This document shows positions 24,074-35,402 of a DNA stretch of 64,000 nucleotides, piece by piece. The notes below the pieces were generated by a model. It searched no databases. It had not been told where the DNA came from and saw only the letters and a program-made list of their open reading frames with translations. Each line of letters begins with the position of its first letter. The first letter of the stretch is position 1. Made by a program: the position numbers and the translations under genes. Source of the DNA: Tupaia tana (lineage: Eukaryota > Chordata > Mammalia > Scandentia > Tupaiidae); assembly GCA_026018925.1 (NCBI GenBank), contig JAKSZU010000008.1, positions 4,457,915-4,521,914 on the forward strand, in the 5' to 3' direction.

Positions 24074-24905
24074 TGTATTTTTTTTCCACATTCAATCACT
24101 GTGTACCATTACAGCACACTAAATGAATTTTCTCATCACGAATACTCTGTATGTTGGTTCAGTACAAGATGTTACCATACAAATTATCAACAATTTTCCA
24201 TTTTTGCCTTGCTTCATTCTTTTTCCCTTTGATTTCCTCTCTCTCACCCTCCCCCATTTCTCACCCTCCTCCCACAGTCTCTAGTATCCACAGTTACTCT
24301 CCATATTTTTATATCTTCCAAGCTTTCAGTTTCTGCCATAGAGTATAGACATTTAGTATTTACTGAGTGGGGATATATAATGCCTCTCTTTTATATTCTG
24401 GCTTGCTTCACTTAGCAGTAGATCTTCCATATTCATCCACTTTCTATCAAATGCCAGTCTCTTTCTTTTTTTTATTTATTTTTTGATGGCTAAGTAGTGT
24501 TTTCTAGTGTATACATGTCACAATTTTTCAATCCACTCATCTGTTTGTTGATATTTGGGTTGGTTCCATGTCTTAGCAATTGTGAGTAATGTTCCAATAA
24601 ACATGAATGTGCAAGTGTTTTTCTGACTGAGTGTATTCCTACCTTTGGGTAGACACCCAGGAGTGAAATTGCTGGATCACATGGTAGCTCTATTTGTAGG
24701 TCTTTGAGGAACCTCCATATTGTTCTCCACAGAGGCTGAGAACTAATTTACATTCTCACCAACAGTGTAGGAGAGTTCCCTTATTATAGCCCTCCAGCAC
24801 TTATTACTGTTGTTTTTTGTTTTCATTTTAACCATTCTGACTGGAGTTAAGTGGTATCTCATTGTGGTTTTGATTTGTATCTCCCTTATAATAAGGGATG
24901 TTGAG

Positions 24906-24952
<47 letters not shown>

Positions 24953-25915
24953 TGTTTTGGCTGTTCTTTAGACAGTTGTCTGTTTTGTTCATTTTCCCAT
25001 CACTTAATTAGTTTGATTTTTTTTTGGGGGGGTAAGCTGCTTGGGTTTCATATATATTCTGGTTATCAGTCTCTTACCTGAGGAATAGTTCAAAACTATA
25101 TTCTCCCATTCCAAGGATTGTCAACTCACTCTAAGTATTGTTTCTTTTGCTGGGTAGAAGCTTTTAACCTGATATAATTCCACTTATCTATTTTTTAGAT
25201 TATTTTCCATGCTTTGAGGGTCTTATTGAAGAAGTCTGTGCCTACTCCAATGTATTCAAGAGTTTCCCCTGTGATTTCCACCAGCAGATTGTTTTGTTAT
25301 TTATTTATTTATTTATTATTATTATTTTTTTTATTAGAGGTTTTTGCCTTAAGATATGTGCACTGGGATGGGGGGAGAGGGAATGTGAGAAATCGCCCCC
25401 CAGGGGTATGGCGTTGCCAGAATCCCTTCTCCTCCATTCTTCTCCTGGGATCTTAGGCTCACATGCACATGTACCCAGTGTGATTTTCAAGTCACTGAGT
25501 CTGGGACTTGAACTACAGTCAGCCATGTGGGAGTCAAGTGATGTAACTTCCACTGGCCCCCTCCAGCAGCAGTTTTATAGTTTCAGGTATTAGGTTATAT
25601 CTTTGATCCATTTTGATTTGATTTTTGTTAGTATTGAGAGATAGTGGTCCAGTTTTATTTTTCTGCAGGTGGATACCCAGTATTTCCAACACCATTTGCT
25701 AAAGAGATTTTCTTTTCTCCACTAGATTTCCTGGTACTCTTTGTCAAACTTAGTTGGCTATATGTTTTGGGGCTTATTTCTGGTGTCTCTATTTTGTTCA
25801 TTAGTCTGCATGCCTGTTTTGTGCCAGTTCCATGCTGTTTTGATTATCACAACTTAGTAATATATTTTGAGGTCAGGGAGTGAGAATTCTCCTATTCCAA
25901 CTACTTTGTAAAAAA
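24074..25915 (-). repeat. LINE-1 fragment, 3' UTR to ORF2, split by a SINE
   Basis: Reverse L1. The 3' end is at left (acattcaatcactgtgtacca), then a pyrimidine-rich UTR and ORF2 C-terminal sequence, ending about 25915 in sequence lying further 5' in ORF2. It extends further 5' than the L1 at 6281. A (TG) run lies at about 24911-24945, and a SINE splits it at 25312-25558. Confidence 0.92.
25312..25558 (-). repeat. tRNA-derived SINE nested in L1
   Basis: Reverse copy with an ATT-rich tail, inserted in the ORF2 part of the L1. The flanking word ccagcag appears on both sides. Confidence 0.9.
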
Positions 25916-25918
25916 GTT

Positions 25919-26160
25919 AGCCAGCAGTGCTATGGTGGTTAAGACATAGGATCCCACACAGCTAACGTGTATTTGAGTCCCAGACCCAGAGGCTTGAAAA
26001 ACACAACAGGTGAGTATGCGTGCATTCCTAAAATCTAGAAAGGAAAAATGGAGGAGGAGGGATGGCACTGTGGCCATCCCCCATGGGGGATGATTTCTTA
26101 CTTTACTTCTCTCTCTCTCTAGCAAGTGCATGTGTATATGTGCCCTCCAGCAACTTTATT
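25919..26160 (+). repeat. tRNA-derived SINE
   Basis: Forward copy abutting the 5' end of the L1, gccagcagtgctatggtggt to tgccctccagcaac. Confidence 0.88.
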
Positions 26161-26177
26161 TTTTCCTATTAGCTTTA

Positions 26178-26206
26178 TTTTTTAATTAATTAATTAATTA
26201 ATTAAT
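26178..26206. repeat. (TTAA)n tract
   Basis: Short tetranucleotide array of ttaa units before a reverse SINE. Confidence 0.9.
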
Positions 26207-26480
26207 ATATTTATTTTTGCCATAGGGCACATTCATTTGCTGGAGAGAGAGAAAGAGAGTCAGAAAATGAGAGGGAAAGTGATAAATCACTCCCCCCAGG
26301 GGATATGGCCATGCCACAATGCCTTCTCTTCTATTTTCCTCCTGGGATTTTGGACACACACACACACACACACACACTCATGTACCAGGTGTGATTTTTA
26401 AGCTGCCAGGTCTAGGACTCAAACTGTGGTTGGTCATGTGGGAGTCCAGCGCCTTAACCACCACACCACCTGCTGGTCCC
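26207..26480 (-). repeat. tRNA-derived SINE with CA tract
   Basis: Reverse copy. The internal site has grown into a (CA) run at about 26354-26376. The 5' end touches a trinucleotide array. Confidence 0.9.
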
Positions 26481-26481
26481 T

Positions 26482-26549
<68 letters not shown>

Positions 26550-26663
26550 CTTCTTCTTCTTCTTCTTCTTCTTCTTCTTCTTCTTCTTCTTCTTCTTCTC
26601 CTCCTCCTCCTCCTCCTCCTCCTCCTCCTCCTCCTCCTCCTTCTTCTTCTTCTTCTTCTTCTT
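26482..26663. repeat. Compound trinucleotide array
   Basis: Continuous (TAC)13, then about 26 TTC, then about 14 TCC, then about 8 TTC. Open frames through it (poly-Leu, poly-Ser/Pro) are low-complexity artefacts. The long TTC/GAA part can form unusual DNA structure. Confidence 0.97.
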
Positions 26664-27042
26664 TTAAATGTAATATGAAACTAAAAACTACTAGATTGAC
26701 CCAGTAGTGCTAACAGTCCTTTGTGAAAACTCGCTGCTTAGGTATTCCCAGCCAATCTTCACTTGGATTCATTAGATGCCATAGAAATTATTATGAATTT
26801 ATTCTGAGCTCTCTCTTGCATTCCATACAAATGTATTTACTGCCTTCTAGACACCTCCACATGGATATCTTAATAAGATCTCAAACTTCACATGTTCACT
26901 CTGCTGAAGTCCCACTTGTTAATGGCCATTCTAGCTTTTTGATCACCCATATCCAAGACCTTGGAGTCACCTCCAAAATATTTTTTGTAATGGCCTCTGT
27001 TTGATGCATCAGCAAAGTATACTCCGCTCTGCTCCATTCTGC
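26664..27042. repeat. Probable ancient mammalian repeat, family unassigned
   Basis: The run cacctccacatggatatctt, aataagatctcaaacttcac and ccaagaccttggagtcacc matches the order of a common mammal-wide repeat that I know by its words but cannot name with certainty. Confidence 0.45.
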
Positions 27043-27665
27043 TGCTGATACTTGAGTCTGGATAATTTACAAGAATGGAAGTTTCTTCAAGTCACTGTTT
27101 GGAGGCCCAACATCTAGAGGCTGCGTCTGGTGGGGTCTCTGGCTGCACGTGACATGGAACATGGTGGGGGGCAGGAGCACATGCACCTGTGTCCATGTGT
27201 CTCTGCTCTGGTCTCATTCTTTCTCCCCATGAACTCACCAGGAGTTCATCATAGAGCTCCTACCCTGATGACCCGAACCCCAATCTCCCTAACCCTAAGG
27301 CCCCAGCTATCAACACCATAGATTGAACTTTAACCTTTTTTTTCTTAGGTTTTTGCCTTGGGGTGCATGAGTTCACTGGAAAAAAAGAGAGACACAGAGA
27401 GAGGGAAAACAAGAAGTCATCCCTCAGAGGCATGGCCATACCACAGTCCCTTCTCCTCCATTCTCCTCCTGGGATTTTGGGTATGCACGCACATTCACCC
27501 AGCATGATTTTCAAGCCACCATGTCTGGAACCTGAACTGCGGTCAGTCATGTGTGAGTTCAGTACTTCAACCATCATGCCACCTTTTGGCCCCAAACTTT
27601 CACCTTCATAATTGCATTACAACTAAATCTGAACATGTAAGTTTTGGGGGACATGCCATCCATGA
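27043..27665. repeat. ERVL-MaLR-type solo LTR fossil, split by a SINE
   Basis: Old MaLR-like LTR remnant with typical words: 'tggataatttacaagaa' near its start, 'gaggcccaacatctaga', 'catgaactcacc' and 'gaacatgtaagttttggggg' near its end. No internal viral region was seen. Decayed, probably from the early placental radiation. The SINE at 27336-27594 lies inside it. Confidence 0.6.
27336..27594 (-). repeat. tRNA-derived SINE nested in the LTR
   Basis: Reverse copy, ttaggtttttgccttggggt to gccaccttttggcccc. The flanks aactttaacctt and aactttcacctt look like its target-site duplication. Confidence 0.9.
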
Positions 27666-27669
27666 AACA

Positions 27670-28205
27670 TCTCAAATCTCCTCTAGGGCACTGGTCACCC
27701 TGTGTCTCACAGTTTCCTGCTGCGGCTCTGTCCTCTTTCTAGCTTCCAGCTGAACTAAGAGTAAGACGCAGTTTTCAGGACACTCTGAGATCTCTACTGC
27801 ACTGCGGTCTCTGCTCCGCCCTGTCTGCCCTGGTCTCCTACCTGCCCTGTGACTCACCCTCACCCCGTCACCTCTCAGTGCACATCAGCCTCAAGGGCCG
27901 TGAACTTGTTGCCTTCCTGCCCAAATACCTTGAATGGTTTTCTTTGTCACATCAGGACTCTTCCCACATATCACGTCCTTATCATCCTGTGTAAACGGCC
28001 GTGCCCCCTGAGACTAGCACACCTCAGAATGTGAACTGGTCCCACCACTGCCTCCCGGGCTACGCATACACATTTTGTTATTTGCTTATGTTTGCCTGTT
28101 CTCCACTCAAACCAAAGCTGCATGAGGCACAGAGATCACCTCTGCAGTCCAGTGATGCATTCCCACACCAGGACAGTGCCTGGCACACGGCACGTGCCGG
28201 ACACA
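27670..28205 (+). repeat. Probable L2 fossil
   Basis: The end of this stretch (gcatgaggcacagagatcac, then ccaggacagtgcctggcaca) follows the L2 3' end. The part before it is L2-like but very diverged. Confidence 0.5.
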
Positions 28206-28223
28206 CTGCGCTGAGTGCCAGCT

Positions 28224-28459
28224 GGGCACCTACCAGGGTGTTCCAGCCGAGGATAACACGCTTCCCACGATGGCAGCTAGTTGGGCACCTACCAGGGTGT
28301 TCCAGCCGAGGATAACACGTTTCCCACGATGGCAGCTACTTGGGCGCCTACCAGGGTGTTCCAGCCGAGGATAACACGCTTCCCACGATGGCAGCTAGTA
28401 GGGCACCTACCAGGGTGTTCCAGCCGAGAATAACACGCTTCCCACGATGGCAGCTAGTT
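28224..28459. repeat. 59-bp minisatellite, four units
   Basis: Four head-to-tail units begin at 28224, 28283, 28342 and 28401 with gggc(a/g)cctaccagggtg. Units differ at only a few bases. The first unit abuts the L2 3' end. Confidence 0.97.
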
Positions 28460-28889
28460 GGGTACTCTTGAACTCTGCTTGAAAACATTTCCACAGTTGG
28501 GAGTTGTCTGTATTTTTTCTAAAGAAATAAAGGCAAGAGGGTTAAGGAAAGAATTTGGTGTGACTGGGATGAAAATAACTCTTTAATCTGATTTATTCTT
28601 TAGAAGGGGACACAGAAGCCAGAGCAGGCCTTGTCATCTATATTAATGAGTACTAATTGAACAGGTGGCCCCCAACTTCCCCTCATCTGAAAAAATGTGC
28701 AGGATTAATTAAATGCATTTTATGAGAGATTTTGCTGCCAGACACCATTTCCCACAATGGTACACACTCTTTACAGTTCCCCAGGCAGTGCGCTAATACA
28801 GCATACCAAGGTACAGAAATAGTGAGATTTTAGGTGGCACGAGTGCTCCCTTTACACCTCGTGTTGGTCAGATCCATATGACTCTGTTC
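28460..28889. other. Intron, nothing recognised
   Basis: No clear feature. It may contain further old LINE sequence leading into the L3 fossil. Confidence 0.4.
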
Positions 28890-29180
28890 TGCTAGTTTAT
28901 GGCTTTTACTACTGGAGGGATGTGGGAACAGTTGGACAGGTTTCAGCAGAGAGCTACTAAGATAATTAAATCGCTAAAACACAGCACCTGTGAGGAAAGG
29001 CACAATCATTTGCTTCATTTGGGTCTATAAAGAGAAAGCAGGGAGTGGACTTGGTCATTGTCCTCAAGGATATCAAAGGTTACTTTCTAAAAAGTGGTGA
29101 CCACATGATTTTAATCACTGAAGAAAGACTAAGAAAAAAAAATACTGTAAGCTGCTGTGTGAGGGGAAAGTTTTTATAAG
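28890..29180 (+). repeat. L3/CR1 LINE fossil
   Basis: The series gacaggtttcagcagagagc, tactaagataatta, tgaggaaaggcac and gtcattgtcctcaaggatat follows the C-terminal ORF2 and 3' part of the CR1/L3 clade, one of the oldest LINE groups in mammals. Confidence 0.75.
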
Positions 29181-29454
29181 AAAACACTAGAACACGGAAG
29201 AATAAACTGCACACAACGAGTGTTAAAGACGGACTGAAATTTCACTCCTTAGAGACATCTAACGGTGGGAATGTTTGGATTATTTTTTGGAAGTAGGACC
29301 AAACTGCCAGCCACGGTTCCTGCTGTGGACAGCTCTGATGTTTCCATCTGTCGTAGCAAGTTGTATGCCCACCTTCCCCCTGATTGGCCATTTCTCTGGA
29401 AGACTACATACTTGCTACCTATGGGCTGTCTAAGCACTAACTGAAGGACGTTGA

Positions 29455-29710
29455 TCCAGCCCATGGCGTGGTGGTACAGGGAGCACGCCACATGGTTGAC
29501 CATGCCGTTCAGGTCTCAGAGCTAGTGACTTCAGAAGCACTCCAGGGACCTGGGTACATCTGCCCAAGATCCCACAAGAAGGGAAAAGGGAAAAGTAAAG
29601 GAAAAGGGATTGTGGAGGGACCATTCCCCTCAGGGAAGAGGTCTTCTCCTTCTCCTCCCTTCTCTCTCTGGCTGGTGCAGGCAACCTCTGGCTTTTTTTT
29701 TTTTTTATGG
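29455..29710 (+). repeat. Old tRNA-derived SINE
   Basis: Diverged forward copy, ccagcccatggcgtggtggt to gcaacctctggc. It is followed by poly-T, not the usual poly-A. Confidence 0.78.
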
Positions 29711-30182
29711 AGAAAAAAAAATTTTAGTATGATATAATTATTCTCAAAGGCAGAATATTAGAATTGAAATCTGGAAGATGAATCTTATAACAATTAATTA
29801 AAACCATTAATCTTGCTAAGCAATTTTGAAAATCATCCCATTTAATAATAAGAAATGAATCTTATAGTGGTTTGGTATGTCTTTTGTTTATTGTCTTTCC
29901 TGGTTCTGAGAAAGTTAATTTATTAATTTTATTAGTGGTTAAAAAACTTATTTTTATTTCAATACTAATATGTTAGGAAAAATTCTCTCTAATATCAAAG
30001 TAATAATGAAAACTGATCAAAGCATATTAAATAAGAAATCAAGAATGCAACTCGATATAATGATTAAAGTTTATTTTTATAACTATACCTTGCTCATAAT
30101 CCACCCACTTAAAATATATCACCTAAAATTATTTTCCATTTGACGGAGCACAGCATTTTACTACATGGGCTATTTGTCTTTT
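29711..30182. other. AT-rich intron, nothing recognised
   Basis: No recognised feature. Confidence 0.5.
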
Positions 30183-30456
30183 TCTTTTTTTTACTTTTTT
30201 ATAAGAGAGGTTTTTTGTGTAGGGTATGTGTGCTTGCTGAAGAGACAGAGAAAGATAGAGCTACAATAGAAATCACCCCTTGGGGACTAGGGGGATGGCC
30301 ACACCACAATCCCTTCTCTTCCATTCTTCTTTTGGGATTTTGAGCACATACGCACATGCACCTGGCATGAGTTTCATCTCCAGATCTGGGACTCAAACCG
30401 CTGTCAGCAGTGTGGGAATTTAGCACTATAACCACTATGCTACCTGCTGTTCTCCC
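30183..30456 (-). repeat. tRNA-derived SINE
   Basis: Reverse copy, agagaggttttttgtgtagg to gctacctgctgttctcc. Confidence 0.88.
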
Positions 30457-30829
30457 CCACCCCCACTAGTTCTCTTTACTCAAATTCTCCATTTTGAAAG
30501 TACTACTTCATTTGCGTAAACTCATAGAAAGCTAAATTGAAGGCATGTTCAGTCATGGAGAACCTTATAGCACAATGTATGACTAAACAGAGAAATCATT
30601 GCGAGCCTTCTGCTCAGTGGAGCGTTAGAAGGACAGGGAGTGGCTTGGGAGCAGCGTATTTCCTCCTCATGAGGGTTCTGGGAAGATACCCTCACCTTTG
30701 CTCCATGATGCCTGTTAACTCATTGCCTCTGAATCAGGTGACAGGAGACACGCGACTGGGGAGAACTCTGCCCTTTTAAACTCCCTCTCTTCGAGGGTCA
30801 TGGATGGCCCACATCTGCCTCATACAAAG
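30457..30829. other. Intron, nothing recognised
   Basis: No recognised feature. Confidence 0.45.
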
Positions 30830-30940
30830 GGTCTCCCAAAAGTTCATGGAAAGTGCATATTGTGAAAAAAAATTTCACGTGGGCTTCAAAATCGTTTTGC
30901 ACCAAAGCAAACTTGCACTTCAGTTCTGCTTTTCTATGGG
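30830..30940. repeat. Probable non-autonomous mariner-like element (copy 1)
   Basis: Begins gtctcccaaaagttcatgga and continues with ttcaaaatcgttttgcacca. It shares the order and words of 35288-35402. The 'ttcnaaaagttcatgg' start is known from mammalian Tc1/mariner-derived short elements; the exact family is not assigned. Confidence 0.55.
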
Positions 30941-31005
30941 CACATAGACACACATGTAGTACACACGTGATTTCTGGAGCCTGGCCGGAGAATCGGGTTT
31001 GTATT

Positions 31006-31292
31006 TTTTTTTTTTCTTTTGGAGAGGTTTTTTTTTTTTTTTTTTTTTTTTTGGCTATAGGGCGTGTGCGCTCGCCAGACAGACAGAGAGAGACAGAGAG
31101 ACAGAAAGCAAGAAATCACCCCCCAGAGGGGATGACCACGCCACAATCCCTTCTCCTCCACTCTCCTCTCGGGATCTTAGGCATGCACGCACACACGCCT
31201 GGCATAAGTTTAAGCCACTGGGTCCGGGACTCAAACCACGGTCGACTACGTGGGAGTCCAGCAATATAGCCATTAGGCTAACTGCTGGTCCC
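31006..31292 (-). repeat. tRNA-derived SINE, young copy
   Basis: Reverse copy with two poly-T runs around ggagagg. Flank gggtttgtatt is duplicated at about 30995 and 31295. Confidence 0.94.
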
Positions 31293-31609
31293 TTGGGTTT
31301 GTATTATAACAAGCATGTCTGTTGGGTGTGTTTCCCCTCCAGTGTGAGTGCTGGTGGCTAACGTGAGTGGACAGCTTCCTTCCTCTGCCTCGGAGACCCT
31401 GACTCCACCGCAGCAGGATCACGCTGTGTCATGGCCACGGGGCCTGTGTTTTTGTGTGTGGGGGTTTGGGCACACAGCATGCAGAGGCAGACCTCGTCCA
31501 GATCGTTAGCGGTAGTCAAGTCTAGTAATGATTGACGCGGTAATTCTGCAGTGTTCAGTGCTATTAGAGACCCGGGGCCTCTCATAGGCACCGGCCACTT
31601 TTTGAAGCG

Positions 31610-32090
31610 ATACTCGTCTACAAACTGATTTTAGCTTCATGAGACCCTCAAGCCAGGTATTATCATCTTCTAAAACAATGCCTGCTCCCACTTTCAGGTA
31701 GATGAAGTAAGTAGTCAAACTGATATTAGAAGTTGAGGTGGGACCAGCAGTTAGTGTAATGGTTGTGTCACTGGACTCCCATGTGATCGACCGCAGTTTG
31801 CGTGCCGGACCCGGTGGCTTAAAACTCACACTGGGTACGTGTGCGTCTGTGCCCAAGTTCCCGAGAGGAGAATGGAAGAGAAGAGATTGCGGTGTGGCCA
31901 TCCCCCCGGGGGAGTGATTTCTTGCTTTCTGTCTCTCTCTCTGTCTCTGTCTCTCTCTGTCTGGTGAACGCACGCACCCTATAGCAAAAACCTCTCAAAA
32001 AAAAAAAAAAAAAAAAAAAAAAACTTGAGGTGAATGACGACCAAACACATGCCCTTAATCCCTGAGCCTAGTAGCTTCCAAAGTAAGTGA
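31610..32090 (-). repeat. Probable MIR split by a young SINE
   Basis: The words agcttcatgagaccctc and ccaggtattatcatcttct follow the middle of reversed MIR. The copy is interrupted at 31740-32020. Confidence 0.5.
31740..32020 (+). repeat. tRNA-derived SINE, young copy
   Basis: Forward copy with a long pure A tail. Flanks aagttgaggtg and aacttgaggtg form the target-site duplication. Confidence 0.94.
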
Positions 32091-32340
32091 TGTTTCTGAG
32101 TCTCTCAGAGAAATAAAGCTGATAGCTCATTTTGATAGATTACGGTAAAGATTAAATGAGATATTTTACTGAAAGACTACGTCAGTTTATATGCAGAATT
32201 TTAGTTTCCAAAGAAGGAGAAAATTTAAAGTTCTATTCCTTCTTCTTCCAGACAAGACCAGCAGAATTCAGAAAAATTAATTGACTTATATATGTAGAGT
32301 GTTCACTTGATTTGATTATTTTTTAATAAAATTTTCTTTT

Positions 32341-32500
32341 TAAAAATTTTATTTATTATTTTTTAATTTGCTGCAGGGCATGCATACTCAACAGAGAGAA
32401 AGAGAGAGAGAAAGTGAGAAAGCAAGCCACCAAGTCCAGGACTTGAATTGTAGTTGGTCATGTGGGAGTCCAGTGCTTTAAACACCACATTACAAACTGA
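32341..32500 (-). repeat. Short-subfamily SINE (internally deleted)
   Basis: Reverse copy in which the purine-rich segment joins straight to the 'aagccaccaagtccagg' part. About 110 bp of the usual body is absent at the same junction as in three other copies. Confidence 0.8.
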
Positions 32501-33756
32501 CTGCATTTGGTTTGATTATTAATTGAGAATGTCTTGAATTTTAACTTATTTTAAATAAATAATTGTAAAAATTCATTGATTCCTTTTTTCAGGATTTGAA
32601 AATTTTTCTTTCCCTTTTGATATCATGAAATTTACTTGTAAATATATAGCAATAATTTAAAGGCTGGGTAATACTGAAAACAATTATTGTGGTCAGCATT
32701 AGCTGATACTTTAATAGAAAAATAACTGTAATATCTTGGTGATCTGCCATAGCTATAAAAATGGAAATATTTGGACATCATATGTTTTACTTTCATAAGC
32801 TTTTAATACATGTCTGCATAGCACAAAAAGAAAAGAAGTGAAAGTTACATCATTATTCAGTTAATATAACTCGAAATAAAAGTTAGCTGTCCACATTAAT
32901 CACATTGGCTGAATAATTTCCAGATACCCTTTCCGTTCTGTGATGTACACAGTTAGATTTATTATGTTCTGAGTCAATCTCCCAGTTTTCCATTTTCCCA
33001 AATCTAATGACGAAAAATATTTCTAACAATATTGTGAGTTATATAAAATTTTCATTACATAGTAATGTGAAGAATATTTTCATCCAAATGAAAAATAACA
33101 TTATAATAAGTTATTAAAACTGCTATTCTCTGTATGAAATTTGGTATGGATTCAATCAGCTGCTTTAGACATTTGATCCTTCCTGGAAGTCTAATTCTAA
33201 ATTAGTTTGCAAGATTTGATTTTGCCACTATGTTTTTTCCTTTCATTTTTAACTATTAGAATAGCTGTTAAAAAAAAAAAATCAAAATCATCATTTGTAG
33301 CTGAAGAACAAACGTGCTAGGCCCATTTCTTCTTTTTAATTAAAAACCACAATTTCTGCTTGGTTTCAATCACTTCATATCTAACGTCTGGGTACATTCA
33401 AGTAGAAGCGACAGGAAACCAAGCAGGTGTAACCACGCAGGCTACGGCTGTGGCCTGGAAGGTAGTCTAGATTCCACGTAATGACATAAACATGCTTCTA
33501 CTTGCCCTGGCTACTGATTTGCACTGTTATTCCCAGTTTCACAGACTGCATTAACTTGAGGGAAACGATAAGGCTATTGTGGCAGCAGGAGGACCAGGAC
33601 AGTGTAAAGCCATGGCTAGGCACCTTAGCAAATCCCGGATGGCCAGCCTCTGAGCCTTCGCAGCTCTTTCCGCCTTCAGTCACACGCTTTAGGCAAAGTA
33701 AAAATCTGTGGTTCGTAATGTCTACAAGCTGAATAATTACTTCGAACATGCGGGTT
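32501..33756. other. AT-rich intron, nothing recognised
   Basis: 1.25 kb with no clear feature. Confidence 0.5.
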
Positions 33757-33757
33757 A

Positions 33758-33990
33758 GGGCTGGCCCCAAAGCCTAGGCGCTTAAGGGGGCCAGGTACTG
33801 CATGACTGACTGCGTTCAGATCCCAGCCCCAGCAGCTTCAAAAGCACGTGAAGTATGTGTGCGTGCATGCCCCAAATCCCAGCCAAACGGAGGAGGGATT
33901 GTGGCGTGACCACACCACACTGAGGGGTGCTTTCTCACTTTCTTCCCATCTCTATGTCTTCTTCCCATGAGCACACATGCCTCCTGGAAA
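33758..33990 (+). repeat. Old tRNA-derived SINE
   Basis: Diverged forward copy starting ggctggccccaaagcctagg. The body and 'gagcacacatgcctcctgg' end are recognisable. Confidence 0.78.
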
Positions 33991-34024
33991 TGAACATAAA
34001 GTATGAGTTATTTATATATACATA

Positions 34025-34255
34025 TTTTTTTTCTTTATCCACAGCATAGTATGTACATGAGAGAGAGAGAGAGACGAAGTGAGAGGAGCGCCCTTCCCAG
34101 GGCCTGGCCGTGCCCCAGTCCCCCGCCCTAGTCCTCCAGCCCTTTGGGTCCCCGCCCGCATGCCCAGAGTTTCAGGCTGACTGGCCCAGGGATTCCAGTC
34201 TCGGTTGCCATGTGGCTTCCAGCACTGCAGTTCAGGACAGTGTTCCTGGGCCACT
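34025..34255 (-). repeat. Old tRNA-derived SINE
   Basis: Diverged reverse copy: poly-T, (GA) run, GC-rich body, ending tgttcctgggcc. Confidence 0.7.
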
Positions 34256-34766
34256 AAGACTGGACCTATTTACTTATTTTTAATAGAAATATACTTTGAC
34301 TACACCCACTGACCTCCAAATGCTTTATAAAAACATGAAGAATCAGCAAACATATTTTCAGTGCGTCATTACTCTTTAATACAGCTTCGCAAGTCTGAGA
34401 AGTGCGGCGTATGGGCTGTTGGTGTACTGGGTTTCTAGGGATTTAGAGAAAAGATAAGAAAATAGAAGATGCTTTTGAAGGAGTCACAAGAGAGAAAAAT
34501 GCACAAAGCTAGTGCTCAAAATATGTCCAGATATCGTTGTTATCATCACCATTAACTAATACTTTCCAATAGGCAAAAAAGCATTTTGGAGGCTTTTGTT
34601 TCTGCTGAGGCCGAACAAAGACAAAGACAAAAACAAAACAAAAACGACACTATCTGATTCAAGATGCAGAAGTGTGCAAGTCAAGGGAGAGACTAGGGAA
34701 TGACAAAAATATTTAGTGTGCTGACTGTCGACACTGATAAGGAATTTACCTATAGTCAGAGCTGCA
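34256..34766. other. Intron, nothing recognised
   Basis: No recognised feature. Confidence 0.45.
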
Positions 34767-34767
34767 G

Positions 34768-35001
34768 TGGGGTTGGCCCCATCCCTTAGTGGCTAAGTGT
34801 GCTGCAGAGGAGATGGGCCCGCCCTGCACTGGCAGCTCGTGACACATGCCTGCGTACACACATGCTCTGGATCCTGACAGCCTGGAGAATGGGAGGAAAA
34901 GGACGATTGTGTAGTTACCAGGCCCCATCGGGGAGGGGGTGTTTCCTTTCTAAGTCACTTGCGTATGCACACATGACTCCTGACAAAAAACAAAAACAAA
35001 A
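34768..35001 (+). repeat. Old tRNA-derived SINE
   Basis: Diverged forward copy, gggttggccccatcccttag to acatgactcctgacaaaaaa. Confidence 0.75.
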
Positions 35002-35287
35002 TCGGATACCAAGCTGAACACACATCTTATACAAACATACATCTTGAGAACACTTACATATCTCGCTGTCTAGTCATTGCTATCAGAAGCATTAACTACT
35101 TTGTTTTCTAGATGAACGAAGGAAGCTACAGACACAGTCGGTTTGTGCAGGACTGCCTGGGGGGCTGAGATGGTACGAGACAGCGCTCTGAAGCCAGTGC
35201 CCGTGTTCCTATCCCCTCACTGCAGCACAGGCCACCTGAGCATGAGAGAACGTCAGCACACACACGAGAGCAAGTGTAAGCAAGGGA

Positions 35288-35402
35288 GTCTTCGAAAAGC
35301 TCATGGAAAATGTGTAACACGAACATAACACACAGGGATTTCAAAATCGTTTGGTGCCACATTGAGCCTGTACTTTAATTCTATTTTTCACAAATGGTTG
35401 AA
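35288..35402. repeat. Probable non-autonomous mariner-like element (copy 2)
   Basis: Same family and orientation as 30830-30940: gtcttcgaaaagctcatgga, then ttcaaaatcgtttggtgcca, then a tail with ctatttttcacaaatgg. Confidence 0.55.

Noticed and set aside
26319-26707. Open frames encoding poly-Leu and poly-Ser/Pro
   Set aside because: They are translations of the trinucleotide array and the adjoining SINE.
28224-28459. Regular repeats as a possible CRISPR array
   Set aside because: The 59-bp units are directly tandem with no unique spacers, and the DNA is mammalian.
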